DNA of 64,000 nt, from assembly GCF_052216985.1 (NCBI RefSeq), contig NZ_JBQOUY010000005.1, positions 53,073 to 117,072 on the forward strand, given 5' to 3'. Below the pieces are notes generated by a model. It was not told the origin of the DNA. It was given only the letters and a program-made list of their open reading frames with translations, and did no database searches. The translations under genes and the position numbers were made by a program. Positions within the stretch are counted from its first letter, which is position 1. The number at the start of each line of letters is the position of its first letter. Origin of the DNA: Acidaminococcus fermentans_A (GTDB lineage: Bacteria; Bacillota; Negativicutes; Acidaminococcales; Acidaminococcaceae). Shown here in pieces: positions 40,647 through 49,721 of the stretch.

Positions 40647-41682
40647 TTCTCTGACGCTCCTTCTGCGCTAACTTGGCGGCCCTTTCTGCTTCTCGGGACC
40701 GTTGGTTCTTTCCCGCCATCAACCGGCCGTTCAGATAGATCAGCCGGACATTCCCAGGGACATCCAACGCTTTGTTGCCCACTCCCCGGGCAATCATTTC
40801 CAGGATTTTCTGCACGTGGTCATATCCTAGTTCGGCCCCGCCAGCTTTCCGGACCAGGATCCGGATCACTCGGCTGCGGAGGGCCAAGGGCAATGCCCCG
40901 AATTCTTTTTCCACTTTTACATCGACGGTGCCGAACACCTCCCGGCCATAAGCCCGGAGATAGCGGCCGGCCAGTTCCTCCAGATAGGCCTCATCACTGG
41001 CTGCCAATCGTGCCGCCTGGGCCAGCTGCCTGCTGATCTGGGGATTCTGGGTTTCCAGCAGGGGCAGGAGTTTCTTCCGCACCCAGTTCCGTTTGAAAGC
41101 CAGGTCTTCATTGGTACTGTCCAAACAGTAGGTCAGCCCCTGTTCCGCACAATACGCTTCCGTGTCCCTCCGGGTGATATCCAGGAAAGGACGAGCCAGG
41201 GATCCGCTCACTGGCAGCATGCCCCGCATACCCCGTGTCCCGGTTCCCCGGAGGAGGTTCAGGAGGACCGTTTCTGCCTGATCATCCTGGTGATGGGCCA
41301 GGAAAATGCCGCTGGCTCCCACTTCTTCCCGGCATTGTTCCAGAGCCTCATACCGCAGCTTCCGAGCCGCTTCCTCCAGGGATAAACCTTCTTCCTGGGC
41401 CAGGGTTCCCGGGTCCACGTCCATCCGCCGGAAATCCAGCCCCCGGGCCCGGCAGTAGTCCTCCACCAAGGCCGCATCCCGTTCTGCTTCTTCGCCCCGG
41501 AGATGATGCTGGACATGGACCACCAGGACTCTCACGCCGTCTGCTTCCCCCTGCCTGGCCATGACATCGGTGAGGGCCAGGGAATCAGCTCCTCCGCTGC
41601 AGGCTGCCACTGCCGGGGAAGGGGGCTGCCACAGAGGGGAAGCCGCTACCAGCTGCCGCAGACTGTCTTCTAGTATACTCAC
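40630..41682 (-). CDS. tilS: tRNA(Ile)-lysidine synthase TilS
   Basis: 350 residues. PP-loop ATPase signature VAACSGGADSLAL (about 25-37); LAHHQDDQAETVLLNLLRGTGTRGMRGM and YCLDSTNEDLAFKRNWVR are the TilS core. It makes lysidine at C34 of the CAU-anticodon isoleucine tRNA. The C-terminal domain is short, and the protein ends in a highly basic tail (KLAQKERQRNERKN), partly within the overlap with hpt. Confidence 0.92.
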   Translation of the reverse strand: MSILEDSLRQLVAASPLWQPPSPAVAACSGGADSLALTDVMARQGEADGVRVLVVHVQHHLRGEEAERDAALVEDYCRARGLDFRRMDVDPGTLAQEEGLSLEEAARKLRYEALEQCREEVGASGIFLAHHQDDQAETVLLNLLRGTGTRGMRGMLPVSGSLARPFLDITRRDTEAYCAEQGLTYCLDSTNEDLAFKRNWVRKKLLPLLETQNPQISRQLAQAARLAASDEAYLEELAGRYLRAYGREVFGTVDVKVEKEFGALPLALRSRVIRILVRKAGGAELGYDHVQKILEMIARGVGNKALDVPGNVRLIYLNGRLMAGKNQRSREAERAAKLAQKERQRNERKN

Positions 41683-41698
41683 GCTTTCACCTTCTAAT

Positions 41699-41731
41699 TA
41701 AAAAAGGTACTTCCGAGGAAGTACCTTTTGT
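41699..41731. terminator. Hairpin between yabR and tilS
   Basis: AAAAGGTACTTCC / GGAAGTACCTTTT, an uninterrupted palindrome with T runs on both sides. It may reduce transcription from yabR into tilS. Confidence 0.65.
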
Positions 41732-41738
41732 GTGTTCA

Positions 41739-42227
41739 TCAATCTCCTCTGCGAGCACCACGGCCGCCCCGTTTGGATTCCGTATTCCGTTTCAGATCCA
41801 GCAGACGATCATCACTTTCTTTCAGGAACTTAGAAAGCTTGTCTTCGAAGCTCATGGGTCCCTGTGCTCGGGGAGCTCCATGGAAGAGTTTGCCTTCAAA
41901 CCGCTTCTTGCCGTCGAACCGTTTATTGTCCAGATGTTTGTTCTCGAAATGCCGATTTTCCCCAGCCAGTTTCCGTTCCGGAGCAGGAGCAGGAGGCATC
42001 AGGGCTTTCAGGGACAGGCCGATTTTCCCTTTGTCATCGATGGAAACCACCTTGACCGTAACCTTGTCCTTAACCTTGAGGAAATCATGTACATCTTTGA
42101 CGAAGACATTGGAAACCTCAGAAATGTGAATCAGACCAACCTTATTTTCGGGCAATGACACAAATGCACCAAAATTCGTAATCCCGGTGACAATACCATC
42201 TACAACTGCGCCTTTTTCCAAAGCCAT
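41739..42227 (-). CDS. S1-domain RNA-binding protein, YabR-like
   Basis: 162 residues. Residues about 5-75 form one S1 domain (GAVVDGIVTGITNFGAFVSLPENKVGLIHISEVS...VKDKVTVKVVSIDDKGKIGLSLKA). The rest is a Lys/Arg/Asn/Phe-rich low-complexity tail with KHLDNKRFDGKKRFEGK-like repeats, probably disordered and RNA-binding. B. subtilis YabR has the same position before tilS-hpt-ftsH. Confidence 0.85.
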   Translation of the reverse strand: MALEKGAVVDGIVTGITNFGAFVSLPENKVGLIHISEVSNVFVKDVHDFLKVKDKVTVKVVSIDDKGKIGLSLKALMPPAPAPERKLAGENRHFENKHLDNKRFDGKKRFEGKLFHGAPRAQGPMSFEDKLSKFLKESDDRLLDLKRNTESKRGGRGARRGD

Positions 42228-42270
42228 AAGTCAAAGACATCCTCCTTTTTCAGTGGGTATTACGTTAACC

Positions 42271-42300
42271 ATTATACCGTTGTTAACGATTTTTCGTCAA
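42271..42300 (-). promoter_or_regulatory. yabR promoter with flanking GTTAAC sites
   Basis: Minus-strand TTGACG (42295-42300) and TATAAT (42271-42276), 18-base spacer. GTTAAC occurs at 42264-42269 and 42282-42287, bracketing the -10 box symmetrically. Confidence 0.75.
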
Positions 42301-42302
42301 GG

Positions 42303-42346
42303 GGGAAAAGGGGCTGCCACCGAAGCGGCAGCCCCTCTGGTCAACG
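42303..42346. terminator. copA terminator hairpin
   Basis: GGGGCTGCC / GGCAGCCCC around ACCGAAGC, then TTTTCC on the minus strand. It lies 15-25 bases after copA; GGTCAACGGTCAGCTGAC beside it (42338-42355) looks like a degenerate GTC array. Confidence 0.7.
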
Positions 42347-42360
42347 GTCAGCTGACAATC

Positions 42361-45171
42361 CTATGCTTCTATCCCCTCATATTCATATCCCGCCTTCAGT
42401 ATGGCGCTCTTGAAGTCGTTTTCTGGGACATTCCGGGTTTCGGTGACTTCCACGGTGCCGGAATTATGGTCGGCTTTGGCGCTGATGACTCCCTCCAGCC
42501 CTTCCAGAGCCTTTTTCACCCGGCCTTCGCAGTGGGCGCACATCATGCCTTTCACTTTCAGGGTCACAGTGGTCCCAGCAGCTGCCTTAGCTGCCGTTTT
42601 TCCTTCTCCGGTCACTTCATAACCGGCTTTGGCCACCGCCTGCTGTACCAAGGCATAATCCAGAGGGTGGGTCACCGTGGCTTCCACGGTCCCGGCCGTG
42701 TGGTCCGCCTGGGCGCTGACGACCCCGTCCAGCCCTTCCAGGGCCTTCTTCACCCGGCCTTCGCAGTGGGCGCACATCATGCCTTTCACCTGATAGGTCA
42801 CCTGAGTGCCGGCCGCTGCCGGTACCGGGCAGGCAGCCGGCTGGGGAGCCAGGTCCGCTTTTTCTACCAGATCCGCTGCCGGGTTCTTCCGTTTCTTGTC
42901 ATGCCGGGCATCATGGAGGTTGAACAGGTTCAGCCGCAGGGCATTCATGCACACGGTGAAACTGGACAGGCTCATGGCAGCCGCTCCTACCATGGGATTC
43001 ATCTTATAGCTGAACAGGCCAGCTGCCAGCGGGATGCAGATCATATTGTAGAAGAAGGCCCAGAACAGGTTCTCGTGGATGTTGGTCACCGTGCCCCGGC
43101 TCAGCCGGACGGCTGCCGATACATCTGTGAGGCGGCTGTTCATCAGTACGATGTCCGCTGAATCGATGGCCACATCGGCCCCAGCACCGATGGCGATGCC
43201 GATATCTGCCCGGGTGAGGGCCGGAGCATCATTGATGCCGTCCCCTACCATAGCCACCAGGCCTCCGGCTTTCTGGAGTTCCCGGATCACAGCTTCCTTG
43301 CCTTCCGGCAGGACGTCGGCCACCACTTTATCCACCCCAGCCTGCCGGCCGATGGCTTCTGCAGTCCGTTGGTTGTCCCCGGTGACCATGACCACTTCGA
43401 TCCCCATGTTCTGGAGTTCTTTGATGGCCTTGGCGGAGTCTTCCTTGATCACGTCAGCCACGGCGATCATCCCGGCCAATTTCCCATCTTTGGCAAACAC
43501 CAGGGGCGTCTTGCCCTGGCTGGCCAGTTCCCCAGCTTTGGCTTCCAGGGTGCTGTCCACAACCCCCAGGCTCTTCAGAAAGCTCAGGCTGCCGCCGATG
43601 AGTTTCTCTCCTTTCTGGAGGACTTGGAGCCCATTCCCCGGCAGGGCCTGGAATCCATCCACGTCTTCTGCCTGGAGCCCTTTGGCCTGGGCTTCTTCTA
43701 CCACCGCTTTGGCCAGGGGATGTTCGGATTTCTGTTCCAGGTCATAGGCCAGCTGGAGCAGGCTTTCTCTGGTATACCCTTCTGCAGGCACCACATCCGT
43801 TACTTTGGGCTGGCCCTGGGTGATGGTCCCGGTCTTATCCAAGGCCATCACAGCTGCCTTGCCGGCATTTTCCAAAGAAGAAGAAGTCTTGAATAGGATA
43901 CCGTTCTTGGCTCCCACCCCGCTGCCTACCATGATGGCCACAGGGGTTGCCAGCCCCAGGGCACAGGGACAGGCGATGACTAAAACAGCGATGCCCCTTG
44001 CAATGGCAGAACCCAGAGGGGCCCCGGCGATCAGCCAGCCGATGGTGGTGATCACAGCAATGCTGATGATGGCCGGTACAAATACGGCAGAGACCTTATC
44101 TGCGATCCGGGCGATGGGGGCCTTGGTGGCCGCCGCATCGCTGACCAGCTTGATGATCTGGCTCAATGTGGTGTCTTCCCCGACCCGGGTAGCTTCACAT
44201 TCCAGATACCCGGATTGGTTGATGGTCGCCGTAGAGACCTTATCCCCCGGCTTCTTATCCACCGGCAGGCTTTCCCCCGTAAGGGCGCTTTCGTTGACGG
44301 CAGAATTGCCTTTGACGACCACCCCATCCACCGGGATATTTTCCCCGGGACGGACGGCAAAGATATCCCCTTTCTGCACATCATCGATGGATACGGTGAC
44401 TTCTTTCCCATCCCGGATCAGCACGGCTGTCTTGGGAGCCAATTTCATGAGCCCTTTCAGGGCGTCGGTAGTCCGACCCTTGCTCATGGCCTCCAGCATC
44501 TTCCCCAAGGTGATCAGGGAAGGGATCATAGCCGCCGTTTCAAAGTATAGGTCATGCATATACATATGGTGGAGTTCTGCAAAAGGAGTCCCGTGGACCG
44601 TCAGGAACGTGATGTCATAGAATACGGCCAGGCTCCAGAAAAAAGATACGGAAGAACCCAGGGCCACCAGGGTATCCATATTGGGAGCCCCATGGAACAG
44701 GGTCTTGAAGCCGCTGGTGTAAAAGTCCTTGTTGATGTACATGACGATGATGGCCAGCAGCATCTGGGTGAGCATCAGCCCCAGATGATTCCCGTCCAGG
44801 AGGGCCGGCACCGGCCAGTCCAGCATGTTATGGCCCATGGTGATGTACATCAGTACGAACAGGAACCCCAGGGAAGTGAACAGTCGGCGGCGGAGCCGAG
44901 GCGTCTCATGGTCCTTCAGCGCCTCTTCATCGGCCGCCAGTTTCTCAGCCAGTCCCTGCTTGACCTGGGCAGCCCCTTTGACGGACGCCCCATACCCTGC
45001 GTCCTCCACGGCTTGGATGATATCCCTGTCGGAGGCGGTCCCTTCCACCCCCATACTGTTGGTCAAAAGGGATACGGAAACACTCTTGACACCGGGCACA
45101 CCAGCAACTGCCTTTTCCACATGTGCCTGGCAAGATGCACAGGTCATACCCGTTACGATATATTGCTTCAT
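42361..45171 (-). CDS. copA: Copper-exporting P-type ATPase with one N-terminal and two C-terminal metal-binding domains
   Basis: 936 residues from ATG 45171 (AGAGG 8 bases upstream). N-terminal HMA domain with GMTCASCQAHV; P1B-type membrane core with VIACPCALGLATP (Cu site); phosphorylation site DKTGTITQG; GDGINDAPAL hinge; final helices with YNMICIPLAAGLFSYKMNP. After the last helix two further HMA domains follow (about 795-860 and 868-935), each with KGMMCAHCEGRVKKALEGL. Their near-identical sequence implies a recent duplication. Exports Cu(I) from the cytoplasm. Its promoter carries a CsoR-like palindrome. Confidence 0.92.
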   Translation of the reverse strand: MKQYIVTGMTCASCQAHVEKAVAGVPGVKSVSVSLLTNSMGVEGTASDRDIIQAVEDAGYGASVKGAAQVKQGLAEKLAADEEALKDHETPRLRRRLFTSLGFLFVLMYITMGHNMLDWPVPALLDGNHLGLMLTQMLLAIIVMYINKDFYTSGFKTLFHGAPNMDTLVALGSSVSFFWSLAVFYDITFLTVHGTPFAELHHMYMHDLYFETAAMIPSLITLGKMLEAMSKGRTTDALKGLMKLAPKTAVLIRDGKEVTVSIDDVQKGDIFAVRPGENIPVDGVVVKGNSAVNESALTGESLPVDKKPGDKVSTATINQSGYLECEATRVGEDTTLSQIIKLVSDAAATKAPIARIADKVSAVFVPAIISIAVITTIGWLIAGAPLGSAIARGIAVLVIACPCALGLATPVAIMVGSGVGAKNGILFKTSSSLENAGKAAVMALDKTGTITQGQPKVTDVVPAEGYTRESLLQLAYDLEQKSEHPLAKAVVEEAQAKGLQAEDVDGFQALPGNGLQVLQKGEKLIGGSLSFLKSLGVVDSTLEAKAGELASQGKTPLVFAKDGKLAGMIAVADVIKEDSAKAIKELQNMGIEVVMVTGDNQRTAEAIGRQAGVDKVVADVLPEGKEAVIRELQKAGGLVAMVGDGINDAPALTRADIGIAIGAGADVAIDSADIVLMNSRLTDVSAAVRLSRGTVTNIHENLFWAFFYNMICIPLAAGLFSYKMNPMVGAAAMSLSSFTVCMNALRLNLFNLHDARHDKKRKNPAADLVEKADLAPQPAACPVPAAAGTQVTYQVKGMMCAHCEGRVKKALEGLDGVVSAQADHTAGTVEATVTHPLDYALVQQAVAKAGYEVTGEGKTAAKAAAGTTVTLKVKGMMCAHCEGRVKKALEGLEGVISAKADHNSGTVEVTETRNVPENDFKSAILKAGYEYEGIEA

Positions 45172-45223
45172 GGTCAAACCTCTCTTTCTTATACCCTACC
45201 TAGGTATCCTTTGCTATGTCCCT

Positions 45224-45252
45224 ATGATACCCCACATGGGTAAAAAAGTCAA
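45224..45252 (-). promoter_or_regulatory. copA promoter with CsoR-like operator
   Basis: Minus-strand TTGACT (45247-45252) and TATCAT (45224-45229), 17-base spacer. TACCC-CACAT-GGGTA (45228-45242) fills the spacer, and TACCTAGGTA lies downstream near 45200. Both are of the kind bound by copper-sensing CsoR repressors. Confidence 0.65.
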
Positions 45253-45283
45253 GGGGCTGTTGCACACGCAACAGCCCCTTGGC
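45252..45283. terminator. GGGGCTGTTGC hairpin, polC terminator
   Basis: GGGGCTGTTGC / GCAACAGCCCC around ACAC, right after the polC stop and overlapping the -35 end of the copA promoter. Confidence 0.7.
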
Positions 45284-48200
45284 TTAAAACAGTTCGATCT
45301 GGTCCGTCTTGGGCATCCCTTCCAGAATCCCCAGTTCGTCTAAGATCTCCACATTGGATGTACTGATCTTGGCCCGGTTCCGCAGATCTTCCTGGGAAAT
45401 GAAAGGCCCTTTCTTCCTGGCTTCCACGATTCCTTCCGCCGCCACTCCCCCGATGCCTCCAATGGCACCCAGCGGGGGCAGCAGCCCTTTTTCCGTCACC
45501 AGGAATCTATGGGCATCGGATTTGTACAGATCCACTTTATCGAACACAAATCCCCGTTCCAACATCTCCACGCACAGTTCCATATAGGTGGCAGTATCCT
45601 TGTCATTGACGGAAGCCTTGGTCCCCTGGTTGTTCACGTTCTGGATGAACCGCTTCATATAATCCAGGCCCTTGTGGACCAGAGTATAGTCAAAGTGGGG
45701 CGCCCGGACCGTAAAGTAGGCGGCGTAGAACTCCTTGGGATGGTGCACCTTGCAGTAGGCGATCCGGTAGGCACTGAGCACGTAAGCCACGGCGTGAGCC
45801 TTGGGGAACAGATACTGCAGGGTGGTACAGGCTTTAATGTAGAATTCCGGGATATGGGCCTTTGCGAAGGCTTCCAGCTGGTCCGGCTTGAACCCTTTCT
45901 TGTGGGCCTTTCCTTTCCGGCTCCATTCCATGATCCCGAAAGCCATGCTGGGTTCCATCCCCTTGTTGATCAGCCAGTTCATGATATCGTCCCGGGTAGA
46001 GATGGTATCTTCGGTAGGCGTCCCCGCCTTGATCAAATCCTGGGCGTTGTTCAGCCACACATCGGTGCCATGGGAATAGCCGGAAATGCGCAGAAGGTCG
46101 GAAAAGTTCTTGGGCTTTACATCCGAGATCATCTGGCGCACGAAGCGGGTGCCGCATTCCGGCACCCCGTAAGTGGCCACGTCTGTCCCGATCTGCTCCG
46201 GAGTCACCCCCAGGGATTTGGTGGACAGGAACAGCTCCATGGTATCCGGATCCCCGATGGGGATGTTCCGGCAGAAGTCTTCCCCCAGCATCCGGTCCAG
46301 CATTTTGATCACCGTAGGATCATCGTGGCCCAGAATATCCAGCTTGACGATCCGTTCGTCAATGGAGTGGAAATCGTAGTGGGTGGTAATGGTGCCGCAG
46401 CTGGGATCATCCGCCGGATAGGACACCGGAGTGATGTAGTGGACATCCAAGTTCCTGGGGATGACTACGATGCCCCCGGGGTGCTGGCCGGTGGTCCGCT
46501 TCACTCCGGCCAGTTTAGGGATCAGTCCTTCGATGAAGGCGGTCCGTTTCGGTTCGCCCCGGGTCTCGTAGTACTTCTTGATATACCCGTAGGCCGTCTT
46601 ATCCTTGATGGTCCCCAACGTACCGGCCCGGAACACATTGTCCCGTCCGAACAGTTCTTCCGTGTATTTGTGGGCCCGGGGCTGGTATTCCCCAGAGAAG
46701 TTCAGATCGATATCCGGCACCTTGTCCCCATGGAATCCCAGGAATACGGCGAACGGGATGTTGTGCCCGTCCCGAATCATAGGGGTACCGCATTCCGGAC
46801 AGTCCTTCTCCGGCAAGTCGAAGCCAGACCCTACGGAGCCGTCGGTGAAGAATTCCGTATGGTAGCAGTGGGGGCACCGGTAATGGGGTACCAGGGGGTT
46901 CACTTCTGTGATGTTCAGCATAGTGGCCACAAAGGAAGACCCTACGGATCCCCGGGACCCTACCATGTACCCGTCGTCGTTGGATTTCTTCACCAGCAGG
47001 TGAGCAATGTAGTACAGCACCGAGAACCCATTGCCGATGATGGAGGACAGTTCCTGCTTCAGCCGGTCTTCCACGATCTTCGGCAGATTGGGGCCGTACC
47101 ATTCGTGGGCTTTGGCATAGCTCAGGGATTCCACCTTTTCCTTGGCCCCAGGGATGGTGGGCGAATACAGCTGGTCCCGGTCGGGCACCGGTTTGAAATG
47201 CTCCACCTGGTCGCTGATCTTGTTAGCGTTTTCCACCACCACTTCATAGGCCCGGTCTCCCAGGTAGGCAAACTCCTCCAGCATCTCTTCGGTGGTCCGC
47301 AGGTACAGAGGGGGCTGTTCCTCGTCGGGATACCCCATCCCCGCCTGGAGGATCTTCCGGGCCAGGGCGTCTTCCGGATTCAGGAAGTGGACGTCGCAGG
47401 TGGCCACCGTCAGTTTCCCCAGTTCGTCCCCCAGGGCCAGGATCTTTTTGTTGATGGCCTGGAGGTCTTCCACCGATTTGATATCCGGGAACCGGGGATC
47501 CCGGATCAGATAGTTGTTGTTGCCGGTGGGCTGGATTTCCAGATAATCGTAGTAGGAGGCGATTTCCTTCAGTTCCTCGTCCGGCACCCCGGCCAGGATG
47601 GCCCGGTATACTTCCCCCGCAGCACAGGCAGAGCCGATGATCAGCCCGGCCCGGTACTGGTCCAGCAGGCCCTTGGTGATCCGGGGCCGTTTGGGTTTGC
47701 CGCCGAAATACTGGAGGTGGGAAAGGGACACCAGCCGATACAGGTTCCGGAGTCCTTCCACGTTCTTGGCCAGGAGGATGATGTGGTAGTTCTTCTTATC
47801 CTCCCGGCTGTGGCACAGATAGCCTTCCACCCCGTAGATCAGCTTCAGTTCCCAGCCGTTCTTTTTGGCCAGGTCCTTGGCTTCATCGTAGGCAAAGGGG
47901 AAGGCCTGGACCACCCCGTGGTCCGTCAGGGCCAGGGCTTTGTGGCCCCAACGCACAGCCGTATCCACCAGTTCCTTGATGGGGGTGAGTCCGTCCATCT
48001 TGCTCATCTTGGTGTGGCAGTGGAGCTCCACCCGTTTGACTTCCGCCTTGTCTTCCCGGAGTTCCACCGGTTCCTTCATGATACCCTTGACCCCTACCAT
48101 CACCAGCTCGGAGTTGGCGTATTTGTCCACGGTGATGTTCCCCTGGATCTTTACCAGGGACCCTTCCGGGATCTTGGCCTGGAGGTCCGCACATTCCTTC

Positions 48201-48853
48201 TGGTTCTTCTTGGGATCATTGCCCTCATTCCGTTCCCCGAAGCGGATCTTGGCAAAGAGCCCTTCCGTAGCGTCGGTGAGCTTGATGGTGAGCATGACAG
48301 CTCCCGTCCGCAGTTCCCGTTGTTCGAACCCCACGACCGTGCCTTCTACCACCACATTATTCTCTTCTTCCACCACTTCTGCCATGGTCCGGGCCTTTTT
48401 GGTGATCTTCCGGCCGAAGACCACCCCATCTTTGCTCAGGCCTTCTTCCGTACTCCCTTGGACAGCTTCCAGGGCCTTCTGGTACTCCTCACTCTGGAAA
48501 AAGTCATCTTCCGGAGCTGCTTCCTCTTCCGGTTCCGGCTCTGGCAGGGGGATTCCTTCCTCCTCCAAGCAGGGAGCCACCGCCTGGTCCCCATGTACAT
48601 TGACGAATGTCACCTGAGCGACAGAACAGGCAGCGGCCAGCTTTTGGGCTACCGCTGCCAGTTCCTGTCGTTCCAGAAGTGTTGCTGCTGCATCATATGA
48701 AATTTTCCAGGTGTTCCTGGCTTCATCCACTTCCACATACCGGATGGGGAATGTTTCTACACAGTGGCGCTGTTCTGGACTCAGGTCCAAGGTCACCATG
48801 AAATCCAAGAAAACATGTCTGTTGGGTACGATTTTATAACGACTTGAATTCAT
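45284..48853 (-). CDS. polC: DNA polymerase III PolC-type alpha subunit lacking the exonuclease domain
   Basis: 1189 residues from ATG 48853 (GAGG 5 bases upstream; an ATG six codons earlier is possible). Order: N-terminal domain; OB fold (VVVEGTVVGFEQRELRTGAVML); PHP domain (VELHCHTKMSKMDG, ALALTDHGVVQAFPF); zinc-binding CPHCYHTEF...CPECGTPM; palm with VPDIDLNFSGEYQ; fingers and C-terminal part. PolC proteins of about 1430 residues carry a DEDD exonuclease (DVETTG) inserted in PHP after IYGVEANL. Here IYGVEGYLCHSREDKKNYHIILLAKN closes directly, so proofreading is absent from this polypeptide. It overlaps or abuts the mgtC-like gene. Confidence 0.92.
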   Translation of the reverse strand: MNSSRYKIVPNRHVFLDFMVTLDLSPEQRHCVETFPIRYVEVDEARNTWKISYDAAATLLERQELAAVAQKLAAACSVAQVTFVNVHGDQAVAPCLEEEGIPLPEPEPEEEAAPEDDFFQSEEYQKALEAVQGSTEEGLSKDGVVFGRKITKKARTMAEVVEEENNVVVEGTVVGFEQRELRTGAVMLTIKLTDATEGLFAKIRFGERNEGNDPKKNQKECADLQAKIPEGSLVKIQGNITVDKYANSELVMVGVKGIMKEPVELREDKAEVKRVELHCHTKMSKMDGLTPIKELVDTAVRWGHKALALTDHGVVQAFPFAYDEAKDLAKKNGWELKLIYGVEGYLCHSREDKKNYHIILLAKNVEGLRNLYRLVSLSHLQYFGGKPKRPRITKGLLDQYRAGLIIGSACAAGEVYRAILAGVPDEELKEIASYYDYLEIQPTGNNNYLIRDPRFPDIKSVEDLQAINKKILALGDELGKLTVATCDVHFLNPEDALARKILQAGMGYPDEEQPPLYLRTTEEMLEEFAYLGDRAYEVVVENANKISDQVEHFKPVPDRDQLYSPTIPGAKEKVESLSYAKAHEWYGPNLPKIVEDRLKQELSSIIGNGFSVLYYIAHLLVKKSNDDGYMVGSRGSVGSSFVATMLNITEVNPLVPHYRCPHCYHTEFFTDGSVGSGFDLPEKDCPECGTPMIRDGHNIPFAVFLGFHGDKVPDIDLNFSGEYQPRAHKYTEELFGRDNVFRAGTLGTIKDKTAYGYIKKYYETRGEPKRTAFIEGLIPKLAGVKRTTGQHPGGIVVIPRNLDVHYITPVSYPADDPSCGTITTHYDFHSIDERIVKLDILGHDDPTVIKMLDRMLGEDFCRNIPIGDPDTMELFLSTKSLGVTPEQIGTDVATYGVPECGTRFVRQMISDVKPKNFSDLLRISGYSHGTDVWLNNAQDLIKAGTPTEDTISTRDDIMNWLINKGMEPSMAFGIMEWSRKGKAHKKGFKPDQLEAFAKAHIPEFYIKACTTLQYLFPKAHAVAYVLSAYRIAYCKVHHPKEFYAAYFTVRAPHFDYTLVHKGLDYMKRFIQNVNNQGTKASVNDKDTATYMELCVEMLERGFVFDKVDLYKSDAHRFLVTEKGLLPPLGAIGGIGGVAAEGIVEARKKGPFISQEDLRNRAKISTSNVEILDELGILEGMPKTDQIELF

Positions 48854-48863
48854 TCCAACCTCA

Positions 48864-49541
48864 TCATTCATCCTGCAAGACGACTTTCTGCACGGCCTTG
48901 GTACTCTTCAGCCCGCTGATGATCTCATTGGCATTGTAGTACTTCCCGATTTTCACCGCCAGATCCACTTCCAGTACATTCCGCTGAGGATCATTCCGCA
49001 TCCCTAGGATCCGGGTCTTGATGTTCCGTTCCTGGAGATACCCCATGACCTCCACCATGCTGTCAGGATTTTTGTTGACGATCACATGGAGATTGCAGCG
49101 GGTGGCTTTCCCCGCCGGCAGGACTTTCTTCTCCAAGCCCCGGATCATGATCAGGGTCACCAAAGTAATGCCCGTGGTGAAGATGCCCACCGCCAACATC
49201 CCGCATCCTACGGTAAGGCCGATGGCCGACACGATCCACAGGCTGGCAGCCGTGGTGAGTCCTTTCACCGTCAGTCCTTCGTGGAGGATGGTTCCGGCCC
49301 CCAGGAAGCCGATGCCGCTGACCACCTGGGAGGCGATCCGGGACGGATCCCGGTACTGGGGATGGCCGTCGATGCCATAAATGGAAACCACCATCAGAAG
49401 AGCCGAACCAGTGGCCACCAGCACATGGGTCCGCAGTCCCGCCGGCCGGTCCCCGCTACTCCGTTCCAAACCGATCAGACCGCCCAAAAAGGCGGCCAAC
49501 AGGATCCGCAGAGTCATCTGTGCCAGCATTTCGTTCTCCAT
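48864..49541 (-). CDS. MgtC/SapB family membrane protein
   Basis: 225 residues from ATG 49541 (GGAGGTGAT 6 bases upstream). The N-terminal 140 residues hold four or five membrane helices with the family core LAAFLGGLIGLERSSGDRPAGLRTHVLV and GIGFLGAGTILHEG...VKGLTTAASLW. The C-terminal 85 residues are a soluble ACT-like domain. MgtC proteins are linked to low-Mg2+ growth and ATP-synthase modulation; the role in this organism is unknown. It directly precedes polC with an end-to-start overlap or near overlap. Confidence 0.88.
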   Translation of the reverse strand: MENEMLAQMTLRILLAAFLGGLIGLERSSGDRPAGLRTHVLVATGSALLMVVSIYGIDGHPQYRDPSRIASQVVSGIGFLGAGTILHEGLTVKGLTTAASLWIVSAIGLTVGCGMLAVGIFTTGITLVTLIMIRGLEKKVLPAGKATRCNLHVIVNKNPDSMVEVMGYLQERNIKTRILGMRNDPQRNVLEVDLAVKIGKYYNANEIISGLKSTKAVQKVVLQDE

Positions 49542-49721
49542 GCCATCACCTCCAATTACGGGCTGCAGAAAGCAGCCCGGGTCGCGTGCTCTGTTCCATT
49601 GAATCAAACGGCCGTCTTTCCTGTCTATAGAAACATGCTCTGCTCTTTTCTGCAAAGCAGCAGGATTCTATAGGGATTGCGGTCAAAGCCCGCGACTCAC
49701 TACCCGCGACCCGTGACCCAA
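49542..49721. repeat. GTC-repeat element, full copy, second core type
   Basis: A GGGCTGC / GCAGCCC hairpin (49559-49578) is followed by the left array GGGTCGCGTGCTCTG and core edge TTCCATTGAATC, and later CCTGTCTATAG.AACA. The right array is AAAGCCCGCGACTCAC, then CCCGCGACCCGTGACC. It ends at the proS stop. Core edges resemble those of 37933-38090. Confidence 0.65.

Noticed and set aside
45509..48700. Long open frame of over 1000 codons on the plus strand opposite polC
   Set aside because: It mirrors the codon structure of polC and shows no motif; polC is certain.
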